A DNA stretch of 64,000 nt. It comes from Bacteroides sp. MSB163. Its GTDB lineage: Bacteria > Bacteroidota > Bacteroidia > Bacteroidales > Bacteroidaceae. Each line of letters starts with the position of its first letter. Within the stretch, counting starts at the first letter, position 1. Shown here piece after piece: positions 46,626 to 55,319 of this stretch. The translations under genes and the position numbers were made by a program. The stretch covers positions 310,001-374,000 of the forward strand of contig NZ_CP143867.1 of assembly GCF_036416795.1 (NCBI RefSeq). The letters are read 5' to 3'. The notes under the pieces were generated by a model. It saw nothing but the letters and a program-made list of their open reading frames with translations, was not told the origin of the DNA and did not search any database.

Positions 46626-48341
46626 TTATTTCTGATAATCCGGATTCTGCGTCAGATACGGGTTCGTGGTAAACTCATCCTGCGGAATGGGATACAATTT
46701 GTACTTATCGTTCACATCTTTACCCACATACGTACCAACTTCACCGTCACTGCTGCCTTTCCAATCCCAGTTATATCCTTTTGTGAATTTGCCGAAGCGG
46801 ATCAGGTCTGTGCGACGCACCAACTCCATATTCATCTCACGGGCTCTTTCATCCAGAATGAAATCCAGATTCAACTGACCGTCGGTAATACGACCGGATA
46901 CCCCGTCACCATAGTTGCCGGACATATAAGCACGGTCTCTGATTTCATTTACATAACCCAGCGCCTCAGCACGCGTACCTTCCGCAGCCCCGCGAAGAAT
47001 AGCCTCAGCCGCCATCAGGTAAGCATCTGCCGTACGGAACATCGGGAGGTCTACAGACGAATACTTAGTACCGCCATCTACCAATTCCTTACGGTCCCTG
47101 GTTACATTTCTCCATTTGATGCACGCATAACCATTCTCAAAAGTCTTCTGGAAAGCCTTACCTTCTACCCAGGTTTCCTTTGTATGACCGATGGTAAAGA
47201 ACTGTGCACGCTTATCCTTCTTATTATCTCCCCAGGGATCATTTTCATAGAAGGTTTGGTCAGCCTCATCAAACTTATCTACAAGCGCCACCTTCACACG
47301 GGCATTACCCCAGCCACGGCTACCTACTCCGGTTTTTACATAGCTATCCATCGGACCATTCATCAATGCTTTAATCAGGAAGTTGGTTCCGGCACTGCTC
47401 TGCGCATAGTCAGCATCCTGCACCAAGGGCCAGATGATTTCGGAGCAAGTATTGTTATCTGCCAGGAAGATGTGACGATAATCGGAAGCCAACGGATAAT
47501 TACCTTCCGTAATCACTTTCCTGGCATATTTATAAGCATTGGTATATTCATTCTTGCCTACCCATGTTTCGGCATTCAGATAGACACGTGCCAGAAGAAA
47601 CCAAGCCGACACACGATCCACACGGCCATACTCATTCCGCTTCGGTTCTTTCAGCAAGGTTGTCAGTTCTTCCGTTTCAGAAACCACATAGTCATAGATT
47701 TCCTGGCGGGTCTTCTGATGGGGAATCGTACCTACATCCATCGTTTCATCAATGAAGGGACCCGAACCGTACAAGTCGCAAATCATGCTGTAGCAATAAG
47801 CACGGATGAAGCGTGCTTCGGCACGGTAATAAGGCATTTCAGCCTGCAAAGCATCATATACACCACGGGCTTTCAGCTTCCCTTCCGCACTTTCGCGCAA
47901 GAACTCATTACAGTAGTTAATGGCCATATACAGACGATAATATGAATAGCAAATAATCTTTGTCGAAGGGTCCCAGTTCATATACAACAGTGACAAACTT
48001 CCATGACTGCCACCGGAATGGAAAACGATCTCATCCGTACAAGCCTCTTGCAAATAGAACAGAGCACGTGTATAACCACTATAACCTTCATCAATACCCG
48101 GCACGTCACCGTTTCCGCCATCACCACCCTTTTGTCCGGTCTGGATAAGGCTGGCATAACACTTTGCCAATACTCCGATGTATCCCTCAGGCGTAGAATA
48201 AACCTTCTCGCCCACCAACTCATTGTCGTCCAAAGGCAATGTATCCAAATCTCCCAGACAAGAAGAAAGAAGGAAGAGAGATACCAGACATATACTTGCT
48301 AACTTGAAATATTTCGTTTTCATTGTTTTCTGATTTTTCAT
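46626..48341 (-). CDS. SusD/RagB family lipoprotein (second locus)
   Basis: This 571-residue protein has the lipobox LFLLSSCLGDLD and typical SusD segments: ARFIRAYCYSMICDLYGSGP and the C-terminal FILDERAREMNMELVRRTDLIRFGKF (key part DERAREM..RRTDLIRF). It starts 3 bp after susC ends; an internal ATG at 48323 is an alternative start. It pairs with the upstream SusC to bind a nutrient not identified from sequence. Confidence 0.95.
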   Translation of the reverse strand: MKNQKTMKTKYFKLASICLVSLFLLSSCLGDLDTLPLDDNELVGEKVYSTPEGYIGVLAKCYASLIQTGQKGGDGGNGDVPGIDEGYSGYTRALFYLQEACTDEIVFHSGGSHGSLSLLYMNWDPSTKIICYSYYRLYMAINYCNEFLRESAEGKLKARGVYDALQAEMPYYRAEARFIRAYCYSMICDLYGSGPFIDETMDVGTIPHQKTRQEIYDYVVSETEELTTLLKEPKRNEYGRVDRVSAWFLLARVYLNAETWVGKNEYTNAYKYARKVITEGNYPLASDYRHIFLADNNTCSEIIWPLVQDADYAQSSAGTNFLIKALMNGPMDSYVKTGVGSRGWGNARVKVALVDKFDEADQTFYENDPWGDNKKDKRAQFFTIGHTKETWVEGKAFQKTFENGYACIKWRNVTRDRKELVDGGTKYSSVDLPMFRTADAYLMAAEAILRGAAEGTRAEALGYVNEIRDRAYMSGNYGDGVSGRITDGQLNLDFILDERAREMNMELVRRTDLIRFGKFTKGYNWDWKGSSDGEVGTYVGKDVNDKYKLYPIPQDEFTTNPYLTQNPDYQK

Positions 48342-48344
48342 GAA

Positions 48345-51287
48345 TTAAAAATTAAGATTTACTCCCAGCATGAACATACGCGGGCGCTGATAGATGTTCT
48401 TATCGATGCCACTGTAGATTTCCGGATCAAGACCACTGTAACCTGTCAACGTACATACGTTCTGTACTGTGAAAGAGAGACGAAGAGAGGTCTTTTCGTT
48501 CCACAACTTATCGAAGGTATGCCCCAACGTGATGTTATCGATACGGAAGAAATCGCCTTTCTCCAGGAAATAATCGGTATAGATGCGATCCTGCGTAAAT
48601 CCGGTTTCAAGAGTAGAACGCAGAATATTGCTGGAAACGCCGGTTCCACCATAAAGTCCGTCCAAAGAATCGGAGGCTTTCACATAGTTATAAACATAAG
48701 CACCGAAGCTTCCATGTCCGTTGATACCCAAATCCCAGTTCTTATATGTCAGACGGGTAGAAAGACCGCAGTAGTAAGGAGCTTTGGAGCTTTTGCCGGT
48801 CACGTACTTGTTGGCATCTTCTTCGCTGCTGGTGGTAGAACCATCTTTTGCGATATACTTGCCATCCAGCGGCTTACCATTATCATCATAAGCCTGTTGC
48901 AACAGGTAAAAAGTATTCGGAGTTTCGCCTACCATGTGGACTTGCAGATATTTACCCGTACCACCGGCATTACCAGTCTTCACATAGTTATCTTCACGGT
49001 CGATGGTGTTCAGCTTTGTTATTTCGGAAGTATTCCAGGTAAAGTTACAGCCGACTGTCCATTCCCAATCCTTATTCTTCACGGGAATCACATTGATACC
49101 GATTTCCAGACCTTTACTCTTCATATTACCGATATTAGTTTCAATCATATTGGTAAAGTTGCTTCCGGCAGGAACGAATATCTTATTCAGCAGGTCTTTG
49201 GTAGTACGCCAGTAATAATCAATCGTACCGGAGATGCGGTTGTTCAGGAAACCATAGTCGATACCGATATTATAAGTTTCGGTAGTCTCCCACTTGATGT
49301 TGGCATCGTAGCCATTGGGACGGTAAGTAGTGTACCATTGATCACCGAAGTAATAGCGGGATTCGTCATAAGATGCCGTATAAGTCGGCAGGTGCTGATA
49401 GTAAGAACCGATGGATTGCTGACCGGTCTGCCCGTAGCTCAAACGGAGTTTCAAATCGGACAGGGCTTTGAAGTTCGAGAGGAAAGCCTCTTCGTTCACA
49501 CGCCAGGCTGCCGCAACTGAAGGGAAATACCCCCAACGGTTATCAGGAGAGAAACGTGAAGAAGCATCTGCACGCAGAGTAGCCGTCAGCATATAGCGTT
49601 GTTTCCAGGAGTAGTTTACACGTCCATAGAAAGAAAGCAGATAAAGTTCGGCTTCGGCATGCTGAGGAGTAGCCAGTTCTTTGCCTTCGGTATCGGTGGT
49701 AACGCTATTATTCTTATACCAGAAACGTTGCCAGCCGTAACCACCCATGACATTGATGTGATGATCTTTAAGTTCTTTGTCGTAATTGGCATAGAAATCG
49801 AGCAAGGTGTTGCGCTTGGTCTGATGGTATTTATAGCGCTTGCCCGTACCGTCATTTTGATTACCAGTGTACATGGAGGGAGCAAGATCGGGTACATTTT
49901 CACGATTGTCATTCTTCTGGATGTCATAGCCCATATTCAGATTGAAGCGCAAGTCTTCCAATCCGTGCACCTTGTAGTCAAGGGCAATGTTACCGATAGA
50001 ACGTTTTGTCTTTTCGAGTTTGTCAGCCAGTTCCAAATCGGCAACCGGATTCGCAGCGGCCAGCGTGATGGGTTTACCGCCATTCATCCATGTATAATAT
50101 CCCAGACCTACATTACCTTCATAGTCTTCGTAAACGGGACGGGTAGGATCAAAAGAGATGGCACTGCCAATCACACCTGTTGAAACCGGTTTATTATTCT
50201 CAATACTTCCCTTGACGTTGATATCTACAGAAAGATGTTTATCAAAGAACTTCGGAGACAGACCTACACTGGCGTTGATACGCTCGTAGTTATTATTCTT
50301 CAATGTACCATTTTGGTTAGTATATCCTACGGATACACGGTAAGGCATATTCTTCAAAGCTCCGGTCATGGACAAGTTATGATCCGTACCCAGTGCCACG
50401 CGGTAGATTTCTTTCTGCCAGTCTACATCTGCATTGCCTAGCTTGAAAGTCTCCGGAGCATTGGCATGCCCAGCAAAAGCCTGACGGAATTCTTCGGTAG
50501 AAAGTACATCCATATACTGATATACATTGCTCACTGTCATGTTTCCGTTGTAGTTGAAGGAGGGACGAGAGGTACCGTCGGCACTTCCCTTCTTGGTAGT
50601 GATGATGATGACACCATTGGAGGCACGCGAACCGTAGATAGCTGTGGCAGAAGCATCCTTCAATACCGTAAAGGAAGCAATGTCATTCGGATTGATGGCA
50701 CTGATAGAAGTATTGCTCACGGGTACTCCATCAATAACAATCAGCGGATCATTATCTGCCGACAAAGAGGCTCCCATACGGATACGGATGGTACCGCCGC
50801 TACCCGGCGCACCATTACCCGGCACGATATTCACACCGGCAACTTTACCCACCAGAGCATCTTCAGCAGTCAATTGCTTACCTTTGTTCAGCTCATCCGG
50901 TTTCACGGTCAGCAAAGATCCGGTCACATCGCCTTTCTTCACCTGTCCGTAACCGATGACTACTACTTCGTCCAGCAACTCGCTGTCTTCCTGCATGGTA
51001 ACTACAATGAGAGGTTTGTTTGTCACGGTGATTTCCTGCCCTTTATAGCCGATACAGGTGACGGTAAGTACATTTCCGATAGCCACCTTCAGTGTAAAAT
51101 TGCCGTCCACATCGGAAATAGTACCTATAGAAGTACCTTTAATAAGAATGTTAGCTCCGATAACCGATTCACCGGTGGCGTCCTTCACATGCCCTTTCAC
51201 CATGATGTCTTGTGCTGAAAGCGACAGGGATAGTAGTAATCCCAACAAAGGGAGAAGTCCCTTGACAAGTCTAAAAATGTTTTTCAT
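48345..51287 (-). CDS. SusC/RagA family TonB-dependent transporter (second locus)
   Basis: This 980-residue protein has a signal peptide (LLLSLSLSAQD), a carboxypeptidase-regulatory domain (VKGHVKDATGESVIGANIL), LDEVVVIGYGQVKKGDVTGS, a plug with NPNDIASFTVLKDASATAIYG and a barrel ending MLGVNLNF. It is about 115 residues shorter than the first SusC of the window. Organisation susC-susD-phosphatase suggests import of a dephosphorylated or phosphorylated small molecule. A TAACTTTG box lies about 100 bp upstream. Confidence 0.96.
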   Translation of the reverse strand: MKNIFRLVKGLLPLLGLLLSLSLSAQDIMVKGHVKDATGESVIGANILIKGTSIGTISDVDGNFTLKVAIGNVLTVTCIGYKGQEITVTNKPLIVVTMQEDSELLDEVVVIGYGQVKKGDVTGSLLTVKPDELNKGKQLTAEDALVGKVAGVNIVPGNGAPGSGGTIRIRMGASLSADNDPLIVIDGVPVSNTSISAINPNDIASFTVLKDASATAIYGSRASNGVIIITTKKGSADGTSRPSFNYNGNMTVSNVYQYMDVLSTEEFRQAFAGHANAPETFKLGNADVDWQKEIYRVALGTDHNLSMTGALKNMPYRVSVGYTNQNGTLKNNNYERINASVGLSPKFFDKHLSVDINVKGSIENNKPVSTGVIGSAISFDPTRPVYEDYEGNVGLGYYTWMNGGKPITLAAANPVADLELADKLEKTKRSIGNIALDYKVHGLEDLRFNLNMGYDIQKNDNRENVPDLAPSMYTGNQNDGTGKRYKYHQTKRNTLLDFYANYDKELKDHHINVMGGYGWQRFWYKNNSVTTDTEGKELATPQHAEAELYLLSFYGRVNYSWKQRYMLTATLRADASSRFSPDNRWGYFPSVAAAWRVNEEAFLSNFKALSDLKLRLSYGQTGQQSIGSYYQHLPTYTASYDESRYYFGDQWYTTYRPNGYDANIKWETTETYNIGIDYGFLNNRISGTIDYYWRTTKDLLNKIFVPAGSNFTNMIETNIGNMKSKGLEIGINVIPVKNKDWEWTVGCNFTWNTSEITKLNTIDREDNYVKTGNAGGTGKYLQVHMVGETPNTFYLLQQAYDDNGKPLDGKYIAKDGSTTSSEEDANKYVTGKSSKAPYYCGLSTRLTYKNWDLGINGHGSFGAYVYNYVKASDSLDGLYGGTGVSSNILRSTLETGFTQDRIYTDYFLEKGDFFRIDNITLGHTFDKLWNEKTSLRLSFTVQNVCTLTGYSGLDPEIYSGIDKNIYQRPRMFMLGVNLNF

Positions 51288-51649
51288 AAGGTTATTATTA
51301 TAAATTAATAAAAAAATAATTCTCTCTACATTTTACCCAATAAAAACTAATACCTAAAGAAGACCTATTGTTAACTTTATTTTCTACGCCAAAGTTAAAG
51401 CATAACTTTCAGGGGAAGTGATCTGAGTAGATGGGCAAAGTAGACGAAAACAGAAATAAAAAAGAGATAAGCAACTGATATTCTGAAGATAGACTTCTCC
51501 TTGGTATAGACAAGAAAAGTAGATGAGAGGAGATGTTTGAGGAAAATAAAAGGAGGCAAAAGATAGCCTCCTCACTTCGATAACACACCATTCTGCAAGA
51601 TTTCATCAATGCAATATAGTGTTTCTTGATATTTTAGGTAGTCTGTATC
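51288..51649. other. Intergenic region between susC and the HicB-like gene
   Basis: These 362 bp have no convincing gene. They hold a TAACTTTG -7 match for susC (minus strand, 51390-51397) and, at the far end, a terminator for the HicB-like gene. The remainder is purine-rich with no other structure seen. Confidence 0.6.
51541..51572 (-). terminator. Rho-independent terminator of the HicB-like gene
   Basis: Stem AGGAGGC (51551-51557) with GCCTCCT (51566-51572), 8-nt loop, followed on the minus strand by TTTTATTTT (51550-51541). Confidence 0.75.
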
Positions 51650-52042
51650 CTAAAGCAAATTAATGGCAGATAACTCTTTCGTCAACGCTTGAATACCTTT
51701 CTGTATTTTTTCCAATTGCTGCCTGCGAGGTTTATGAACTCCAGCTGCATAATGCCATAACTGACGTTCATTGATTCCCGTGATACGACTTAGCGCAGCT
51801 TTGGTAAAGATATTACTATAATAGTTAATAAAGGTAGCAGCATCAATCTTGAACTTCAAATCAAACTCCCCGGATAACAATTCGCAAGGATCAGGATTGT
51901 CCTCCAGATACAGCTCAATAGCCTCCTTCATATTATCCTCAATTTCCCGCATATCATTACCCACAGTGATAACCGGGGCACCTTCGATATAAGCACTGAA
52001 ATTCTTTCCTGCATGTTCGACGATAACTTCTACTGTTTTCAT
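51650..52042 (-). CDS. Orphan HicB-like protein with C-terminal HTH
   Basis: This 130-residue protein has a HicB-type N-terminal half (about 1-50, VIVEHAGKNFSAYIEGAPV.. then MKEAIELYLED) and an XRE-like helix-turn-helix (about 78-115, FTKAALSRITGINERQLWHYAAG). HicB proteins usually neutralise a HicA toxin, but no HicA-sized frame exists on either side. Translation is unusual for Bacteroides in having a full GGAGG Shine-Dalgarno 5 nt before the ATG. A TATATTTG box at 52093-52100 supplies a promoter. It may be a stand-alone DNA-binding regulator of the adjacent susCD genes. Confidence 0.8.
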   Translation of the reverse strand: MKTVEVIVEHAGKNFSAYIEGAPVITVGNDMREIEDNMKEAIELYLEDNPDPCELLSGEFDLKFKIDAATFINYYSNIFTKAALSRITGINERQLWHYAAGVHKPRRQQLEKIQKGIQALTKELSAINLL

Positions 52043-52092
52043 ATTACCTCCTATTTTTAAATCATGAAAACAAAGGGGACTTAATTAGCATA

Positions 52093-52100
52093 CAAATATA
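52093..52100 (-). promoter_or_regulatory. Candidate -7 box for the HicB-like gene
   Basis: The minus-strand octamer TATATTTG is an exact match to TAnnTTTG, about 50 bp before the ATG at 52042. The GGAGG ribosome binding site lies at 52047-52051. Confidence 0.5.
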
Positions 52101-52170
52101 GTAATAATATGAATAGTACTAAATAAATTATTCGTCATTTTACTATAATTCACCGAATATGCATGATCTT

Positions 52171-53790
52171 TCATCCAATTTGCTGCACCGCTTCCATAAA
52201 TTCATCCTTGGAAAGCAAAGATTTATTCCGCACTTTCAGACGATAGTTATACACCGTCTGGGCAGAATAATGAAGGAAGTTAGCAATCTTCCCACTATCT
52301 GTAATACCCAATCTGATCAGAGCAAAGACGCGCAACTCGGGTGTCAGCAGTTCACCCTCCTTCGGACAGATACGCTCATCTTCCTGAAGCAAAGTATTGA
52401 ACTGTTCTATGAACTTAGGATAGAGTTTCAGGAACACACTATCGAACGTGTAGAAGAATTCTTTTAACTCATTGGCAACAAAAGAAGAGGAATTGACAGT
52501 CTTATACAAATCATCCAATTGCCCGGTCTTGATTTTACGGGCAAGCATTTTCCGTTGTTCCTCCTGCTTGTTGATGTAGAGCGAACACATATTGAAGACG
52601 TAACCGATGTATTCTTCCTTCACCTGGTTGGACTCCTGCAACTTATCATTCAATGTATGCAGGTTTGCATTGATATGCTTGAGCTCCTCGTTCATATCGC
52701 TCACTGCCTTCCGGGCAACGTTCAGCCGTTTCATCTGATAGAAAATGAAAATCAGGGCAATCAGCAGGATTATCAGCAGAGCAGAAGTCAAGACGAACAA
52801 AGCAACCATCTGTGTCTTTTCCTGCCGCAACTTGTTCTCATAAGTCCGGCTAATAATAGGTAGCATTTCTGAAATCTCCTGTGTACGGTAGCGGGCATTA
52901 CAGAATGTGGCATCCTGCATGGAACATTCTATATAGGTATAAGCACGGTTAATATCCCCTTCCTGAAACAAGAGGTTTGCCAGTTTCCAAAGAGAAATAT
53001 ATTCCTTCGTCGCTGCCTGAATGTCAGCGATAGCGGAAATAATCAGATACTTCTTCTGTAGTTCCGTCTTTCCCATCACGCCATAAGCATTCGCCAGCCC
53101 GATGGAAGGAATGGCAACGCTATATCCTTTCTGTTTATGCGTCTCGTAGCAACTGTTCAGTATCTCGATGGCTTCATCGTATTTTTCCTCGTACAGTAGT
53201 TTCTCACTTTTCATCAACAGATAGCCCTGCGAACCTGACTTCCGGATATTGAGAATAGAATCTTTATACTGATAAGCAAGGCTCCGGTAGTGATCTTTCA
53301 TCTTATCGGAAAAAGCATAATCCGCCATTAACGTGTAAACCTGATGATACTGATAATAATAGTAAGAAATGCCGGAAGCATCCAAGTCGCTGGATTTAAT
53401 GCCGTCCAGTATCTCCAGCCCTTCCTTATACATGGCCACTCCGATCATGACTTCGGCCACATTCAGTTCCGCGGAATAAATATGAAGAGGATTCTTCATG
53501 CGCTTGGCAAGCTCCACACGCTGGTTGGCAACCCACAAGGCGGAGTCCATGCGATAAGAACGGTATTTGCCGAACAATTCGCGATAGACATCAAAGCGTT
53601 CCTGATCCGAATGAAGCAAACGGAGTTTCCGTTGCAAAGCATCTATCTGCTCCTGGCGTTCTAATGTATATTGAGGGCGGCTCCTGATAGACATATCAAG
53701 TACCCGAAGCAAAGAGTCTGTTTCAGTGGCATAAGAATACAGGGACAGGGATACAAAGAAGACTGCCAAAATTACTTTCAGTTGCCTCAT
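52171..53790 (-). CDS. Membrane TPR/HTH transcriptional regulator (DUF6377-like)
   Basis: This 539-residue protein starts at ATG 53790 (GTG at 53805 rejected) with a signal peptide or anchor (VILAVFFVSLSLYSYA). Helical TPR-like repeats fill about 20-310. A membrane helix (MVALFVLTSALLIILLIALI) is followed by a coiled coil and a cytoplasmic LuxR-like HTH (LTPELRVFALIRLGITDSGKIA then NFLHYSAQTVYNYRLK). This domain order is typical of regulators found beside SusC/D genes, so it probably controls the second susCD locus, with ligand sensing in the periplasm. A TACTTTTG box lies at 53830-53837. Confidence 0.82.
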   Translation of the reverse strand: MRQLKVILAVFFVSLSLYSYATETDSLLRVLDMSIRSRPQYTLERQEQIDALQRKLRLLHSDQERFDVYRELFGKYRSYRMDSALWVANQRVELAKRMKNPLHIYSAELNVAEVMIGVAMYKEGLEILDGIKSSDLDASGISYYYYQYHQVYTLMADYAFSDKMKDHYRSLAYQYKDSILNIRKSGSQGYLLMKSEKLLYEEKYDEAIEILNSCYETHKQKGYSVAIPSIGLANAYGVMGKTELQKKYLIISAIADIQAATKEYISLWKLANLLFQEGDINRAYTYIECSMQDATFCNARYRTQEISEMLPIISRTYENKLRQEKTQMVALFVLTSALLIILLIALIFIFYQMKRLNVARKAVSDMNEELKHINANLHTLNDKLQESNQVKEEYIGYVFNMCSLYINKQEEQRKMLARKIKTGQLDDLYKTVNSSSFVANELKEFFYTFDSVFLKLYPKFIEQFNTLLQEDERICPKEGELLTPELRVFALIRLGITDSGKIANFLHYSAQTVYNYRLKVRNKSLLSKDEFMEAVQQIG

Positions 53791-53981
53791 ATGGATTTCT
53801 TTCACGGTTTAACAATAAATCTTCACGGACAAAAGTACGGAATAAATATCTGAAATGGAAAGTTTCATGAGTCTTTTGGCAGGAATTCACCGGAAACGTT
53901 GACGTACGGTTTCATAAAGGAAAAAAATAAGCTTTGCTGAAAAAAATAAAGAATTCTGTACTCAATGATTCGATTATTTAT

Positions 53982-53989
53982 TATATTTG
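53982..53989 (+). promoter_or_regulatory. Candidate -7 box for the structured RNA
   Basis: TATATTTG is an exact TAnnTTTG match, about 6-8 bp before a likely transcript start near 53995. A -33 TTG at standard spacing was not seen. Confidence 0.5.
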
Positions 53990-53994
53990 TGCAG

Positions 53995-54193
53995 TCGTAA
54001 ACACGACTATGATTTTACATATTAAAGAAAAAGCGTTTAGCTGATTCTTGTGCCAGAGAAAAGTCGAAAATAATCTATACGCACATAGAACAGACTATAC
54101 GCCTCACCGTTTATGCGGTAGGCGTTTCCTGTTTGTGCGTAAGGGCTTCGACTCCCTCTCTGGCGGATAGGCAAATGCCTTACCGCTTTTTTT
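53995..54193 (+). ncRNA. Structured non-coding RNA of about 195-200 nt, unidentified
   Basis: A long interrupted hairpin is visible: GCCAGAGA (54052-54059) with TCTCTGGC (54157-54164), AGTCGAA (54062-54068) with TTCGACT (54147-54153), TACGCACA (54078-54085) with TGTGCGTA (54134-54141), AACAG with CTGTT, and an apical ACGCCT/AGGCGT plus ACCG/CGGT stem. A terminator hairpin GCGG-TAGGCA/TGCCTTA-CCGC (54163-54186) and seven T residues follow. With the -7 box upstream this defines a transcription unit. Size and shape are compatible with a 6S-like or Bacteroidales-1-type RNA, but I could not confirm a family. Confidence 0.65.
54163..54193 (+). terminator. Rho-independent terminator of the structured RNA
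   Basis: Stem of GCGG (54163-54166) with CCGC (54183-54186) and an inner TAGGCA/TGCCTTA helix, followed by a run of T residues. Confidence 0.8.
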
Positions 54194-54240
54194 ATGCTTA
54201 CCAGATTACAACATTAGGCAGAAGCAGTAAAAACTCTTTT

Positions 54241-54342
54241 AACCTCAAAGGCAAGTCAAATCGGGCAAATGTGGAGGCCGGACGGCTGAAAAGCCGAAAA
54301 TGTAACATGAATGTGTTACTACTTGCCTTTGACAAAGAGGTT
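54241..54342. other. Second folded element, possible structured RNA
   Basis: AACCTC (54241-54246) pairs GAGGTT (54337-54342) and AAAGGCAAGT (54247-54256) pairs ACTTGCCTTT (54321-54330), separated on one side by a 6-nt bulge. Inside are CGGCT-GAAA-AGCCG (54283-54296), a helix capped by a GNRA tetraloop, and TAACA/TGTTA (54303-54318). The nested helices suggest a multi-branched RNA. Strand and function are uncertain; no promoter was recognised between it and the upstream terminator. Confidence 0.5.
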
Positions 54343-54661
54343 GAGACAGTATGTTTCATTATTTGATTCATTCCGTATTTACGGCACTAAACAGCCCTAA
54401 TATCGTCAGATATGTGCTGGTTTTCGCCTTCGGTACATAAATAAGGCTGTAAATAAGACCGAAAAACGGACTGTTTCCCGTTCATTCAAAACCGTTCCGG
54501 CCGGGCGCTAAGTATCATTCTGACATTTTGTATTATCAACGCTCCGAGAATCGTTTCTTTGCGTCCGGGAGTGCGTTGCAGAGGAAATACCGAAAGGAAA
54601 AACCGCATTCTACTGTATTACAACCAGATACAGAAATACGTACAATTATTCTACAGAAAAT

Positions 54662-54837
54662 AACAAGCAATGTGCCGCACCGGAACAAGCAATGTGCCGC
54701 GGATTAAGATACTATGTGCCGGGGATTAACAAGTAATGTGCCCGATCTCTATATCCAATGTGCCCGAAATATAGATCCGACACGCAGGAAATAGAGATCG
54801 GACTTGCTGGAGATATAGATCAGGCGGCTCAATTCTC
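54662..54837. repeat. Eight-unit array with exact 22-bp period
   Basis: Units begin at 54662, 54684, 54706, 54728, 54750, 54772, 54794 and 54816. Units 1-5 share (A/T)ATGTGCC, whose first bases fall at 54669, 54691, 54713, 54735 and 54757. Units 5-8 drift to a second motif, (A/G)GATC preceded by ATA or GAG, at 22-bp spacing (GATC at 54774, 54796 and 54818). Twenty-two bp is about two helical turns, so the motifs face the same side of DNA, as in multi-site ends bound by transposases of Tn7- or IS21-type elements. No transposase gene is nearby. Confidence 0.75.
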
Positions 54838-55157
54838 CATATTCGACAGGAAAAATGCGAATATACTGCATGTATATGCGGTAATCCGTTTGGGAAAGCC
54901 TCTATTTTATACTTTTCGAAAACAGCGGTTGTTAGCTTATAATCTATTCCTCTGACTTTTTGCCGTCATATTCCTTTTTTTTCAATCACTTCGTCATCTT
55001 GCCGAGACAAACGCTTTGTTCATGCGGCGAATCAGCATTCCTCCCCCCCAAAGCTGTCCGAAAAGTGAGAGGAGTGAGAGTAAAATGAGCTCAACTTTTA
55101 TTTGAAAGCAAAAAAAGAAAAGTGAACGGGCGCTTAAAATAAATCCGTACCCGGCAT

Positions 55158-55188
55158 TTTGACATTCAACATGTTCATGTTACCTTTG
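55158..55188 (+). promoter_or_regulatory. Consensus Bacteroides promoter
   Basis: TTTG (55158-55161), a 19-bp spacer and TACCTTTG (55181-55188) match the sigma-ABfr consensus at both elements and in spacing. It points at the 30-codon ORF starting at 55227, giving a leader of about 30 nt. Confidence 0.75.
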
Positions 55189-55226
55189 TTGAAATGAAAA
55201 CAAAACAAAAGAAAGGAGACGAACTG

Positions 55227-55319
55227 ATGACCAGTAATTATATTCGTTTCTTTTCGGTTTTGAATGAAATGATGATTTGTCAACGTGTATTTCCTAAGCC
55301 TGTAAGACTTGCATCCTAG
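55227..55319 (+). CDS. Putative 30-residue small protein
   Basis: This ORF has ATG preceded by AAAGGAG (55212-55218), a strong Shine-Dalgarno that is uncommon in this phylum, and a consensus promoter 40 bp upstream. The product starts MTSNYIRFFSVLNEMM and ends PKPVRLAS; it is basic with one cysteine and has no clear membrane segment. It may be a leader peptide or a small protein. Length alone gives little support, so the call rests on the promoter plus ribosome binding site. Confidence 0.45.
   Translation: MTSNYIRFFSVLNEMMICQRVFPKPVRLAS

Noticed and set aside
46608..47945. A 445-codon plus-strand open frame
   Set aside because: It lies wholly antisense to an intact susD gene, its product has no recognisable domain and its composition is that of a reverse reading of coding sequence.
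48519..49520. A 333-codon plus-strand open frame
   Set aside because: Antisense to the plug and barrel of a clear SusC; no ribosome binding site or family match.
52043..52170. hicA toxin gene partner
   Set aside because: Only 128 bp are available, and no frame of HicA size or motif is present on either strand.
54052..54164. tRNA or tmRNA gene
   Set aside because: The fold is one long interrupted hairpin without cloverleaf arms, T-loop motif or CCA end.
54133..54366. A 77-codon plus-strand open frame
   Set aside because: It overlaps the terminator and both folded RNA elements and has no ribosome binding site; the structures explain the sequence better.
54662..54837. CRISPR array
   Set aside because: The period is 22 bp with no distinction between constant repeats and unique spacers, and there are no cas genes.
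55021..55150. Phase-variable homopolymer at the 7-C tract
   Set aside because: No gene or promoter element is positioned so that tract length would change expression.
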